64,000 nucleotides of DNA from Clitopilus passeckerianus (GCA_944990035.1 CALYLX010000143.1:124001-188000); one strand, 5' to 3'. Positions 31,354 to 42,526 are shown, counted from the first letter of the stretch. Program-made: numbers and translations. Notes: generated by a model from the sequence alone, not told the origin.

Positions 31354-32084
31354 TAGAGTCCGCCAGGGGTAGGCGTTACCCTGGGGGTATGGCCAAGGGT
31401 AGAGCAGGGGTAGGGGTAAGGGTAGGAATTTGGTACCCTGCTCTACCCTTGGGTTTTGGGAGGGGTAAAGGTACTTTTTTAATTGATCTTTTGTCGGTAT
31501 TTACTACGGCTACATTATACACTTTACCTTGCACAAAAAGCTCAAGAAACGGTGAAGAAACGGCGCAGAAATGGTGAAGCCGCGCGTGCAGAGTGGGCGT
31601 GGGAACATGACAAAGCGGCTTTGAATTTGCCAGCGCAACGGTTCTGGGCAGCAACATCGCGTTCTGGCCACTTTTTCAAGCGCGTAAAACGCGTAGATAT
31701 GGCTTAGAATGCTTCCGAATGCAAGGCTACACTATTCAATACAAAAAAGACGCGTCAATCAGTGTTTTCGATGGCTAGATGGGGGGATATATTGAGAGGA
31801 GACCTGGTGCAGGCAGGAGACCTCATAGGTGCGTTCTGGACGCGTTTTCTTGTATCTTTACTCATATATTCATTCTAAGGACTTATTCGCATGTCTATCG
31901 AGCTCCTACGACGCCAAAACCATCCTCAACCCGCACCCTTCGAGGGTAACTCCTACCCGCACACCCTTTGCCTACCCTCCGGCCAAATCACGGGTACCCT
32001 TGCCTTAGCCGAGGGGTTGGCTAAGCGACGGGTACGGGTACGGGTTGCGTCAAAACACCCGAGGGTTACCCGTGGTGGGCCCTA
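31354..32084 (+). mobile_element. hAT-like non-autonomous element (MITE), 731 bp
   Basis: An 8-bp duplication ATTATGGG (31346-31353 and 32085-32092) flanks an insert whose ends are imperfect inverted repeats, TAGAGTCCGCCAGGGGTA and, inverted, TAGGGCCCACCACGGGTA. Eight-bp duplications with TAGNG termini are the mark of hAT transposons. Both subterminal regions are packed with GGGTA/TACCC words (31370-31470 and 31925-32080). No transposase is encoded. Removing the insert rejoins the Helitron frame as NDHYG-RPVGDGPRDPNRPN. Confidence 0.85.
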
Positions 32085-32092
32085 ATTATGGG

Positions 32093-32199
32093 CGGCCTGT
32101 TGGTGATGGACCAAGGGATCCAAATCGTCCCAACATATTTGAGCAAGTCTTTTTATCCTTATATCCTTTTGGCAAGGGTGGACCATGTCGAACAGGCAC
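32093..32199 (+). pseudogene. Helitron fragment after the hAT-like insertion
   Basis: Frame RPVGDGPRDPNRPNIFEQVF then LSLYPFGKGG continues the Helitron protein. Helitrons have at this point the LFPYG block that opens the helicase-like N region. The match fades after about 32190. Confidence 0.7.
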
Positions 32200-32360
32200 A
32201 CCCCCAGCAAGGGAAGGTGCAGTAAGGCTACTAACCTGGGGTAGAGTAGAGTGAGGCTGTGAGAGCGAACTAGAGAGAAAAAAAGTGTAACTCCTTATTG
32301 TATTGAGGTAAACTACTGCTAGTATTTATACAAAAGGATAGAGTGCACAGACCATGTACA
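32200..32360 (-). repeat. LTR-like scar at a Helitron deletion
   Basis: On the minus strand, ACATGGTCTGTGCAC is followed by TATAAATA and a C/T-rich tract, the look of an LTR promoter and R region. The same 15-mer next to a TATA box is found at 26530-26544 in the insertion in gag. The scar sits where several hundred codons of Helitron Rep domain are missing. Confidence 0.45.
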
Positions 32361-33862
32361 GTATCAACCGGGAACAAGAATTGGCAGGCCCTATGGTCAT
32401 TTCGTACCTCATGGGATGGGGAGATGTTTATCGTTCACATCACTACACACCCATATACTGGTCATCTTTCATGGGAAAACTTCACAAAGTGTTTCCAGAA
32501 TTGTACAAGCCCAGCCAAGAAATAATAGTGTGCGTGGATATGGTGTTGGTTACATGGAGGGTTTGCTTACTCACGTAAATTCTAGTGGACAAGATGCTCA
32601 TCATCAGGGTCAGACATTAACGGTGGATGTCGACCCCAATGTTCTTGATGGACTCCAAAATCAAGTACAAGGGCACGAAGAATTGGTATGTAAATTTGAT
32701 ATAAAGACAAAGACAAATATGCTGAGATATATGCAAATAATAGGACAGTTCTTCAATCTCAGCTCTCGATGTTGACACAGGCTACTCTAAAAGTCAAGTT
32801 GATGACTACTCCAAAAGGGGAATAGAATTGGAATTGTACAATATCATCCAATATTTTGTGGACACATATGAAGTCAACGGTGGATTGGGGGGTGGGAGTG
32901 TGCAGCGAGAGGTCAGTGAAGGAGCACCCAGTAACCTCAACCTCCGTGTTCCATGTCTTGATGATCATCCACGATCTCGGAAATGCCACAGGATGATGCG
33001 AACCAAAGGTCATAATACATTGCCGAACTTCAACGGTAACCACTTCCCCGAACGCGAAAACGGGGGTCAGGACGGACTTTATTGCGCAGCCATGTTGATG
33101 TTGTTGAAACCATGGCGAAATTTGGCAACAGATTTGAAGGCCGCGGATGATTCCTGGCTCGAAGCTTTTCGGAAATTCATGGAGACTGCTCCCAAACATT
33201 TTGAATACATTTTGTCAGGGATACAGTATCTTCATGAATGCGAAACTGCTGTAAGAGAAGACAGGGAAAAGGCTGGAGGACTTGGAGATGACGAGGTGGG
33301 GGGAGGACAGAGAGAAATGGCAAATGACATGCAGGGAGATGACATGGAGATGGATGAAGGAGTACAAGATGACGAGGATGCTGCATTGAACGAAGCATGT
33401 CTCGAGGCAATCATTGCATCACAGACATCCTTTAACGAATCTGTCCATGGCAAATTTGCGATTGAAGAGGCTAGATATGCACGCATATTTGCAGCAGAGG
33501 ATGATGAATGGGATGTGAGGAGGGGCCCACCGTCAGTGGCAACGGGTGCTGATTTCCAGCACTTGATGCTCTGGAAAGATCAACTTGGAGCAGATATTCG
33601 AGCCCAAAATGAGGAGGTCCAATCGGGTGCAAATTCGAGGCCATCAACAGACACGACACCTACAGTGGGTCCACTGCCACAACCGAACAGCGAACGGGAG
33701 CCGTGGATAGAACCTGATGTGATTGGGGGAGAGGGACCTGGAGTAGAGCCGGCACTTTCAGCGGCTAGTGTCGCAGAGCTGAATAGTGAACAGCGTGACG
33801 GCTACGATATAGTCGTCTGGCACCTGGAACAGACACTTGCTGGAAATAAACCACCTCCGTAG
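32354..33862 (+). pseudogene. Helitron middle region
   Basis: The segment resumes with REQELAGPMVISYLMGWGD and HHYTPIYWSSF, which in intact Helitrons follow the Rep nuclease. The frame shifts near 32530. From 32828 a 344-residue frame runs through LPNFNGNHFPERE, LLKPWRNLATDLK and SGIQYLHECE, an acidic linker, and LNSEQRDGYDIVVWHLEQTL. It stops at 33860 by a one-base shift just before the helicase Walker A motif. The HUH/Rep catalytic motifs are absent. Confidence 0.75.
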
Positions 33863-33873
33863 GATGATCATTC

Positions 33874-35367
33874 ATGGAGAGGGGGGGGACGGGAAAATCA
33901 AAGGTCATTCAGACGATCACAGAGGCCTTTGTTTCACGGGGTGCAGGCCATCAATTGGTCAAGGCGGCATATACGGGAGTTGCGGCGTCGCTGATAAATG
34001 GTAAAACAACCCATGTTGTTGCCAATATCGGAGTGGACCCAAATAGGAACGAGGTGTCGGATGATGGAAAGGCCAAACTGCAAGTGTTCTGGAAATCCGA
34101 ACAGTACTTGATAACTGACGAATGTTCCATGCTCTCGAAGACATTCGTCGCGAAAATATCTCGTAATGTCGGAATAGGGAAACAAGGAGCCGATGATAAT
34201 GACGAGGAAGCATCTTTTGGAGGGGTTAATGTCATCTTTTGCGGTGATTTCCATCAATTACCACCTGTTGGACAATCACCCAAAGAGGCGCTTTACTATC
34301 CGAGCACTCCATACGATTCGGTGGACTCGCAGGTTGGAAGGAGGATATATGGGGGGTTCACAACGGTCGTCATCCTGAAACAGCAGATGAGGGCCACGGA
34401 TCCCGTTTGGAGAGATTTTCTGGCGCACTTACGCGGAGGGGAAGTTTATCAACATCATCTCGACATGCTCAGGACTCTTGTTCTGTCGAGACAGTCGGAG
34501 GCAAACAGGGTAGATTTTGAGGATGAAGATTGGGCGGATGCGGCATTGGTCACACCACGACATGCCGTTAGGGTGAAGTGGAACGAGGCGGCAGCTCGAA
34601 AACACTGTGCAAAGACGGGAAGGCAACTTTTCATCTGTCGAGCTGAGGACACGACAAAGGGAAGACCACTTACGTTGGCCGAAAAATGTCTTTTGGAGGC
34701 TCGGCACTCCAATGGAAACTGACGACGGTCCAAAAGGGACATACCTAGAGACGTTGAAATGGCGATTAGGATGAAGGTGATGGTGACAAGAAACCTGGAG
34801 ACTGATCTGGACATTACAAATGGAGCACGGGGTGAGATTGTGGACATTTGTTTTCATCCAGACGAGGACATTCCCAAGGGCAAAAACATTGTGGTATTGC
34901 AGCACCCTCCGATATACATTCTCGTTAAGCTGGCAAGAACAAGGGCATCTAGGTTGGATGGATTGGAGGCAAATGTCATTCCCGTGGAGCCTACAACAAT
35001 GACATATCGCCTTCAGCGAACGTCTAGAACTGGCCGAAAGTGTACACTTACGATCCATCGTCGACAATTTCCCCTCACTCCAGCTCACGCATACACGGAC
35101 TATCGTTCACAAGGACAAACACTGCCGAAAGTTGTTGTGGATATAGCAACGCCGCCGACGGGAACGCTATCGTTGTTCAATTTGTACGTGGCGCTGTCAC
35201 GAAGCTCTGGACGAGAGACAATACGATTGTTGAGAGATTTTGAGGATGCATTATTTTTGAAGGGGCATGAGCCAGAGTTGTTGATGGAAGATGATAGACT
35301 TGAAGAAGCATGTCGAAGGACCAAATTATGGTGGGAGGAGATGAAAAGGAGACGAGAAAGAGCATAG
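33874..35367 (+). pseudogene. Helitron PIF1-family helicase
   Basis: Starting with Walker A GEGGTGKSKVIQT (from about 33871), the frame shows LITDECSML (Walker B), VIFCGDFHQLPPVG (motif III), VILKQQMRA (motif IV) and, near the end, TDYRSQGQTLPKVVVDIA and LYVALSRSSGRETIRLL (motifs V-VI). A TGA after HSNGN (34720-34722) interrupts it. The frame continues unchanged through DVEMAIRMKVMVTRN to the stop at 35365. Helitron helicases unwind the donor strand in rolling-circle transposition. This copy is disabled by the stop and by the upstream frame loss. Confidence 0.85.
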
Positions 35368-35631
35368 GAAGACACTAAGAAAATAGTATAAACGAGAAAG
35401 ATTATTAGCAAAAATACATTGGGTACATACCAAGGAAATGATGATGCCATAGAAGAGTATGGTTTGAGAAACAGCTTAGGGAAGACTTGAGGGATTAAAA
35501 ACAAAAAAAATAGAGAAAGAGAGAACACGAGGAAAGGACGGCGTATAAGACGTTGAAGTCAGGGGAAGATGGTGGTCAAGAATCAGAGGGTGGGAAATAG
35601 TTGACTTGTTGGTTAGTCAGGGGTCGAAAAG
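35368..35631. other. Non-coding Helitron 3' flank
   Basis: AT-rich sequence between the helicase stop and the candidate hairpin, with no open frame worth naming. The region to 35951 then serves as 3' flank of the SEC61 gene. Confidence 0.5.
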
Positions 35632-35657
35632 CCCTTGTCAAGCAAGGGGACAGCTGG
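35632..35657 (+). terminator. Candidate Helitron 3' hairpin and CTRR end
   Basis: CCCTTG-TCAAG-CAAGGG can form a 6-bp stem with a 5-nt loop, followed 5 nt later by CTGG. A hairpin close to a CTRR end is the Helitron 3' signature. The base after CTGG is A, not the T usually expected, so the call is tentative. Confidence 0.3.
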
Positions 35658-35951
35658 AACAATGTTACAAAAGAATCAGAGGGACCAGAGCCAGAAACTC
35701 CACACCCTGCTGTAAGCAGCTCTACAGCAAGCTGCAAAAACGAGTTTGATTGTCCTACAACTGAAATTTCTCTCACCCAATTTCAGGCCATGGAAGAACA
35801 ATAGACATCTCCCAAGAAGATTCACAAGACCACGAAGCAGAAAGCTCATGCATTAATAAATCTACTGTACTCAACAGCGACCTCAACTATCCTCCTTTTG
35901 TTTAGTAGCCTACATCAAATAAATAGGCGCAACATGTAGGGTGCCACCTTT

Positions 35952-37733
35952 TTACATCAAGTCACCAAGAGCCGCCAACTCCGGTCCACCAGATTCACGC
36001 ATGCCAATTTCCCAGTCTAAGGCGACGATGTCAGTAAAGTGTAAGTGGGGGTTAATGATGAAGAGGAACTTACAGCTGTAGATGATAGTGACAGCCATGA
36101 GGATACCAGTGCCGCTTCCGATAGCGCCCATGAGATCGGCAGCGACGGAAAGAAGACCGAGGATGGCACCACCAAAGGCGGCGGCGGTGGGGATAACGCG
36201 CTTGAGTTCCTTGTACATAGAGCCTTCACGATGACCAGCCATAACCTAGATAACTTGTGTTTAGTATCATGTTCAGCCCAATAAAAGAAATAAATGCACC
36301 ATTTGTTGGTCCTTGAGTTGCTTGGCGACATCACGGGGGCCAGAGCCGGAGACTTCGATCCAGGTCTTGGAGAAAAGAGCACAGGCGGAGAGCATGAAGG
36401 TAATGTAGACGGCGGTGTGGATGGGGTCAAGGATGGCCTCCTTCATGGTGTGAGGTGGCGAGATGTAGTAGGCAATGCCGGACTTGGCGACGAGTTGTGG
36501 GGAATCATCCATGGGCTGAAAACAAAATATTAGAATTTCAATCTTTTACACAAGAGATAGAAATGCTCACCTCCCAAACACCGAGAAGCTTGACGAAGAA
36601 GTTGCTGGGGAAGCGAGTGGCCAACATTTGAGACACGATGAAGATGTTAGACGTCAGGGCAGACTCGAGCATGATGGGCATATTCGAGGTGTAGAAAAGC
36701 TTGACGGGGTAAGAGCCACGTTGGCCGCGGAACTTGTTGCTCTTGACAGGGATTTCGATCCTGAAGCCTTGAAGGTAGATGACGACAGCGAAGATGACGA
36801 CGGTGGCGAGGAGGTTCATGATGTTGGGGAGGCGGTCTCTCCAGAATGCCTCACGGAGGGCACGACCTTTGTCGTTCCATGTGAAGACGAGGTGGAAGAG
36901 TGCGACGAGGGCACCTTCGAATTCGGGACCGCGACCGGTGTTGACGGTGGTGGGGGAGAAGGCCTTCCAGACGATAGACTCGCAAATGTTGGTGGCAATG
37001 AAGAGGTTAATGCCAGAACCAAGACCGTAACCCTTTTGAAGGAGCTCGTCAAGGAGAATAACGATGAGGGCGGCGACGACAAGTTGGATAATGAGGAGCA
37101 GGCAGACACCAGCACCGAGGTCACTGGGTTGACCGTAAAGACCGGTAAGGACGTATACGGTAGCCTGGCCGAGAGAAATAATCAATGCGAAGACTGCAGA
37201 AATGTGTGTCAGTACTCCGAGAAAAGGGTACAGATGCTACGTCACTTACGTTTCTGACCACCACTGAACAATGCCCTATCCTCCTTCAGCGAAAAGTCGA
37301 CTTCGATGAGGTTGGCACCGGCCAAGAGTTGCATGATCATTCCGGAGGTGACGATAGGTGTAATACCGAGTTCCATAAGTGTGCCACGATTTGACGCAAG
37401 GATGACACGCATCCAGTACAGTGGGTCAGAGGAGTCGGACGACATGATACCGTAGAGCGGGACTTGGGAGCAAACCAAGAAGATAAGAAGAGTGACCGCT
37501 GTCCATAGCACCTTTTGGTTGAAGGGTACCTATGAGAGAAACATTCGTTAGCAAGCTCTTCGCTGGCGAAAGCAAAACATTGGACTCACTTTACGGTCAG
37601 GGGAAGAAACCTCAGGGAGAATAGGAAGGAATGGTCGGACAAGATTCAAAAACCGAACTGTAAAGAATTGAGGTCAGTGCTGAGAATGTGCTTGTCGGCG
37701 ACGACGACGATGAGAGGACTTACAACCGCTCAT
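35952..37733 (-). CDS. SEC61: SEC61 alpha, protein-translocation channel
   Basis: Seven exons (37724-37733, 37590-37657, 37250-37529, 36571-37193, 36300-36515, 36074-36245, 35952-36016) give 477 residues, the usual length. The product is the ten-helix pore subunit of the ER translocon. Signature stretches are [20 protein letters not shown] at the N-terminus, the plug and lateral-gate region [57 protein letters not shown], and the cytosolic loops with [20 protein letters not shown]. Exon 1 is only 10 nt (ATGAGCGGTT). All introns are 50-75 bp with GT-AG ends. No lesion was seen. It is the first housekeeping gene beyond the transposon compartment. Confidence 0.97.
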
Positions 37734-37948
37734 GGTGGTAGCGGGGATAGAGATGAAAGTTTGGTTCACAGGCAGAGTTTATGTTCGCGTCAAATTCGCC
37801 ACCTCACTGATTTCCCGACGTGGCATCTTATGTAAGCGTGACCTCCACGTCGATTTGGATGCACGCGGCACGCGACTCTCGCTTGTGCTGTCAACGAACT
37901 GGACAATTTCTTCAAAGTTGACGCAAAAAATACAAGCCTGAACGTCAT

Positions 37949-39003
37949 CTATGAAGTCTCCCAGAATCTATGTTCCCACCAATTTCCGTCGAATGATGCT
38001 GCCCGAACTGATCGTCCCGCTATATTTGTCTCCTTTGATTCCTCCAAATAGGATATCTCGCGCACACCAGCAGTGTGCAAGTACTCTTTGAGCCGTTGGT
38101 AGTTGAGTCCAACGGCATGGGGACCATGGCTATCGTCAGAGAGTGCGAAGCGACCTCCGAGCCGCTGTATTATCTATTTGAAGCGTGAAATTCCATACTT
38201 TTCACCGAATATTCTATTGAATATGTATAATATCAATGGCATACCTTCAGTACATCGTGGCCAGGGTAAGCAGCATTCCAGCCTTTTCTGAACGCTGCTG
38301 CGTTCGCCTCGAAAAGGGCTCCGTACTCGACCGCATACTTGATATTTCTCTCCAGCTTCTCGACTGCTAATGGATAGTCGTCCATTCGCAGATCCGGGTT
38401 GTATAATCTGCAGAGATCGATATGCCCAATAACCTCGGGATGGAAGCGTTGCATGATTTTGAACTGAGCGTCAAAGTACTGGCAAAGAAACCATTCCTGG
38501 GTCTCAATTTCTGACTGTCCTTCGGATGCACTAGCCAGAGATTTCTGGTAGGTTTCGAGGTCGAAGTCAATGGGTATGCCATTGAGATGGTGAACGGATC
38601 CGACTAGATATTGGATGCGAGATCCATGTTTGGCTAAGATTCCTTCCAACTTGTCCAAGTCGAGATCAGTGATGTATTCGGTCTCCAAACCGACCAGCAG
38701 TGTGATCTTGTTCTGATACTTGTCTTTGAGGCGATATGCCACCTCCAAGAACGCCTCAAATTGGTCATACAGATCTTCGAGAGGAACGTTTTCCTTAATT
38801 CCGTTTTTTAGAAACCGAGTTCGATCAAATAGCGAGGAAGTTACCTCTTCGGGATAAAGATCGACACTTCTATATCGAGGGACGTGTTCCGTCAAGCCAT
38901 AAACTTCAAAGCCACGACGAATGGCCTCCTTCACGACCTCCTCCAGCGTTCCCTTTGCATGTTTACAGAACTGGCCAGAATGCGAATGATGACTATGGGG
39001 CAT
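37949..39003 (-). CDS. HIS2: Histidinol-phosphatase (PHP type)
   Basis: Two exons (38245-39003 and 37949-38173) encode 327 residues. The enzyme removes phosphate from L-histidinol phosphate in histidine synthesis. The PHP-fold metal ligands are visible: HSHHSHSGQFCKHAKG at the start, LTEHVPR, GLETEYI, GSVHHLNG, VIGHIDLCRLY and, in exon 2, LSDDSHGPHAVG. I chose the Met at 39003 because PHP-type phosphatases begin just before the HSHHSHSG motif. An in-frame Met at 39114 would add 37 residues with no family resemblance. It is divergent from ERG9 with 181 bp between starts. Confidence 0.92.
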
Positions 39004-39184
39004 TTCTCCAACCAAGGCAATCTTATCGGCATTACGCCGAGTACTCCCCCCGGTCACATGACTGTCACGAATATCGTACGAGTGTTCGTTAAAAAGTGGA
39101 GAAAAACTGCCCACTAGCCGAAGTCAGGCTACTTTACCCTCCCTTCATAAACCCTCAGGCCGCCTCACCAAAAGTCCATTCAAC

Positions 39185-40885
39185 ATGGCCATCACGAACT
39201 GGATTATTCTTGCTCTAACGCATCCTAATGAATTCAAAAGTTTGCTGCAATTCCAGCTGTACCATGAGCAGAAACGCGACATCACGTCTATGAAGGAACA
39301 TGAAACCTCGGGTTGGGACCGTGAATCCATGCGCAAGTGTTGGAAATTCCTGGACCAAACAAGTCGAAGTTTCTCTGCTGTTATAAAAGAGCTTGACGGC
39401 GACCTGGCAAGAACGGTGAGCGAATTTCAAGCGTATATGGCAACCAACACGTCATTAAAACTTTTTCTTGTAAGATTTGCATGTTCTACCTTGTTCTCCG
39501 CGGGCTCGACACCATTGAAGATGATATGACTATTTCCGACGCTGAAAAGCAGCCCGTTCTACGCGCTTTTCACAAACACACTGTGACACCTGGATGGAAT
39601 TACTCTGGGTGTGGTCCGAACGAGAAGGATAGACAACTTCTCGTCGAGTATGATATTGTCGTTGAGGAAGTCAACCGACTCCTCCCCGAGTAAGCCTCAT
39701 TCCCACTCTTTTCTACAACAAAGTTCTCATTTAGCTGTCCAGATACCGAGACGTCATCGTAGACATCTGCGACAAAATGGAAAACGGAATGGCAGACTAC
39801 GCCCACAAAGCTGCCACAACAGGCTCCATCTACCTCCCTACCATTGCTGAATATGACCTGTACTGCCACTACGTCGCTGGCCTTGTCGGCGAAGGTCTTT
39901 CTCGCCTCTTCTCTGCCTCCAAGAAAGAAGCACCCTGGCTCGCCGACCAGCTCGAACTCTCCAACTCCATGGGTCTTCTCCTGCAGAAGACCAACATCAT
40001 CCGTGACTACCGCGAAGACTGCGACGAGCACCGCTATTTCTGGCCTCAGGAAATCTGGGGCAAATACGGCTTCAAGGAAATGAAGGAGATGTACGCCCCG
40101 GAGAACGCCCAAAAGGCGCAATGGGCACAGAGTGGGATGATTGCTGATGCTTTGAGGCACGCAACGGACTCGCTTGACTACCTTAGGTTCTTGAAGAACC
40201 AGAGCGTCTTCAATTTCTGCGCCATCCCTGCTGCTATGGCCATTGCAACCCTCGAGTTGTGTTTCATGAACCCCACTATGCTCCAGAGGAACGTCAAAAT
40301 TCGCAAGGCCGAAGCCGCTCGCGTATGTACCTTTCGTTTTCGCTCCCACTCTCAGTTTCCTGACATCTGGTCTTTAGCTCATCATGCGAGCAACAAATCC
40401 CCGTGAGGTTGCTCTCATCTTCACAGAATACGCACGACGGATACACGCCAAGGCCGTTCCATCAGATCCCAACTTCATGCGTATCTCAGTTGCATGTGGA
40501 AAGGTGAGGGTCCTTCGTACTTCTGAAGAGTAATTTATGAACTGACATTCTTTTCCTTCAGATCGAACAGTGGCGCGAACACTACTACCCGACATTCGTC
40601 CGCCTCGTCAACGACGCCTCTGGTCGCCCAAGACAAGACCTAGACACAGCTGACGCCCGAACACGGATAGTCGAACGCGAGCAGGAGCTCGATGCCGCCT
40701 ACACTCGTAAGAAGCGTATCGAGCAAATCCGCGCCAACCTACCCGTCAAGGGCCCTGGTGCCCAGGCCCAGGACACCACCAGTTCCCTGGAGGTGTTTGG
40801 GTACATTGCTGGTGCCATCGTCCTCGTTCTGGGACTTTCCGCAATCGTCATTTGGACGATCCTGAAAGTTTGGGGCGATGAGTGA
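39185..40885 (+). CDS. ERG9: Squalene synthase
   Basis: Five exons (39185-39415, 39475-39689, 39743-40322, 40378-40503, 40562-40885) encode 491 residues. The enzyme joins two farnesyl diphosphates to squalene, the first committed step of ergosterol synthesis, at the ER membrane. The two Asp-rich metal sites are present: GLDTIEDDM (exon 2) and NIIRDYREDCDEHRYFWP (exon 3). FSASKKEAPWLADQ and SLDYLRFLKNQSVFNFCAIP flank the active site. A C-terminal membrane anchor reads FGYIAGAIVLVLGLSAIVIW. Introns are 53-60 bp. No lesion was seen. Confidence 0.97.
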
Positions 40886-41172
40886 AGAGGTGGAGTGTCA
40901 TAGACGACGATTATCAGACTGGACCTTTTGCTTTCGGACGTACCTTTAGCGACTTTTTTATCATTGTAACTTATACCCCACATATACTGACGAGCTAATG
41001 CCATTTTGCAATTACCTTGCTGCATTCGTGGTGGAGACCCTTGAGCTCTCAACTGTTCGGCGCACTGCCACCATGACCACAAAGGTCGGACTACACGTGA
41101 CTCATCGCAGCTCCAATTGATTGAGCGGTTGTAATGGGCCTCTGACGTTCTACTCGACGCCCACCTTTGATC

Positions 41173-42236
41173 ATGAGCTTCCAGGATATTGAAGCAGGGT
41201 TGACCCACCCAACCCGCTCGACGAACAATACAAGCTCGAATCCTCAGGATGGCCCTTTCACGAGTCTCCAGAGCTCTCTGTCGCTCCAGGTGTTCAAGAT
41301 GAATTCCAATGTCCAGGGTATCTTGAAGTTTGTTGACCAGCTGGGAACTCCGAAGGATTCTGCTCAGTTACGGAAGTCGCTGTGCGCATGAATTTCTGCT
41401 TCCCGAGATACTGTTATTGACTTGGTATTGGCTAGACATGATCTGACAGAGACAACACGCGCGATGGTCAAACGTGGCTCAGAGGACTTGAAGAAGCTAA
41501 CTGCGCTTCAAGCCAATCTGGTATGTTCAAAGGTGGTGTTTGGCACACAGAATATACTGACATGCCTTTCCTTAGCCACATCAGAAGACGGCCTTGCAGA
41601 AGACATCCCATGATCTCCAGCTATCCATGGTGGCATTTCAACGTGCGCAGCGCGAAAGTGCCGAACGGCAGCGCACTGTTGTTCAAGGTGTTAAGCTTGC
41701 CGTAGAGGATGAGCATACACCCAGCTCCCCGTGAGTTCAACCATCCGAACAGTTTCGCAAAGTGTTGACTCCCTTAATTTAACTTGACAGCTCGCATGAA
41801 GAAACCGATCCAACCACGCTGCGCCAAGCCCAGATGCTACAAGAGCAGCTTTCTCCTCACGAACTTGCCTACCAAGAATCCCTTATCCAAGAACGTGAAC
41901 AAGAGATTCGAGAAATTGAATCCGGCATGCACGAACTTAATCAGATCTTCCGCGACCTGGGTACATTCGTCGGAGAGCAAGGCCAAATGATAGGTTTGGC
42001 ACCCACCTACCCTTGTAGACTGCAACTAACAGGACAACATAGACGACATTGGCAATAATATTCTGTCAATACGTGACGACACTGGCGGCGCTGCGGAAGA
42101 GCTCACTACCGCACACGATTACCAACGCAAAGCTGGCCGACGTGCAGCATGTCTAACCCTCATCCTCGTCGTTGTTGGCGCCGTGGTCCTGCTAGCTGTA
42201 AAGATTCTCAAATTCGCTATCATATGCTGCCTATAG
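41173..42236 (+). CDS. Endosomal Qa-SNARE, Pep12/syntaxin-7-like
   Basis: Five exons (41173-41381, 41436-41520, 41576-41730, 41791-41993, 42043-42236) give 281 residues. An N-terminal helical (Habc) part contains VQGILKFVDQLGTPKDSAQL and LTALQANLPHQKTALQ. It is followed by a classical SNARE helix, IREIESGMHELNQIFRDLG, with the zero-layer Gln in the segment around NQIFRDLGTFVGEQ, then DDIGNNI. A C-terminal membrane anchor reads CLTLILVVVGAVVLLAV. Pep12 and syntaxin-7 family members drive fusion at late endosome and vacuole. Exact subfamily was judged by eye, so a related Qa-SNARE is possible. Its end is 290 bp from the convergent SMC6 gene. Confidence 0.88.
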
Positions 42237-42526
42237 AACTGACACTCTTTCGATGTAGATTCTATCATGATACCCATCCCCCGGAGTCCTGCCATATTTA
42301 TTTCTTTATTCTTACCGGATTACTTCCACTTAATGCCATTCCTTCCATTCTATGTTGGCCTGCAGCTCCACGCGTTGTTTACAGACTTTTCATGTACTAA
42401 TCTGTTAGACCCACCATGGGCGTACGAACAGTATTAAATTGGGCGTTATTTGTACTGGAATACTTGAGTTCTACGATAAAGTTAGAGTGCTTATTATTTA
42501 GATAGTATTCCTCCGAGGGAGCCCAT

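Larger units (their letters stand above)
30057..35657 (+). mobile_element. Helitron remnant
   Basis: On the plus strand, in the order known for basidiomycete Helitrons, come a Cys-rich start, a DUF6570-like domain, the Helitron helicase-like/Rep region (largely missing), a linker, and a PIF1-type helicase. A hairpin followed by CTGG at 35632-35657 is a candidate 3' end. The body is broken by stops, frameshifts, a hAT-like insertion (31354-32084) and an LTR-like scar (about 32200-32360). The true 5' end is unknown and may lie left of 19777, beyond the nested Tc1. Confidence 0.8.

Noticed and set aside
31367..32080. GGGTA-rich blocks as an interstitial telomere
   Set aside because: The units are irregular and not TTAGGG, they occur inverted at both ends, and the block has 8-bp duplications, so it is a transposon.
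32098..32340. An LTR beginning TGTTGGTGATGG at 32098
   Set aside because: The sequence is coding: it continues the Helitron protein (RPVGDGPRDPNRPN) after the hAT-like insert. Only the part after about 32200 looks LTR-like.
36628..37257. 209-residue plus-strand open frame
   Set aside because: Antisense to SEC61 alpha exon 4. The minus strand encodes the conserved channel sequence.
39004..39114. N-terminal extension of HIS2 from the Met at 39114
   Set aside because: The 37 added residues do not resemble the family, which starts just before HSHHSHSG, and would take up most of the shared promoter with ERG9.
39600..40349. 249-residue minus-strand open frame
   Set aside because: It is a shadow of ERG9 exons 2 and 3, with no motif and against the strand that carries the conserved DxxED sites.
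37949..42236. HIS2-ERG9-SNARE block as a biosynthetic gene cluster
   Set aside because: These are unrelated housekeeping genes. No backbone enzyme, transporter or pathway regulator is nearby.
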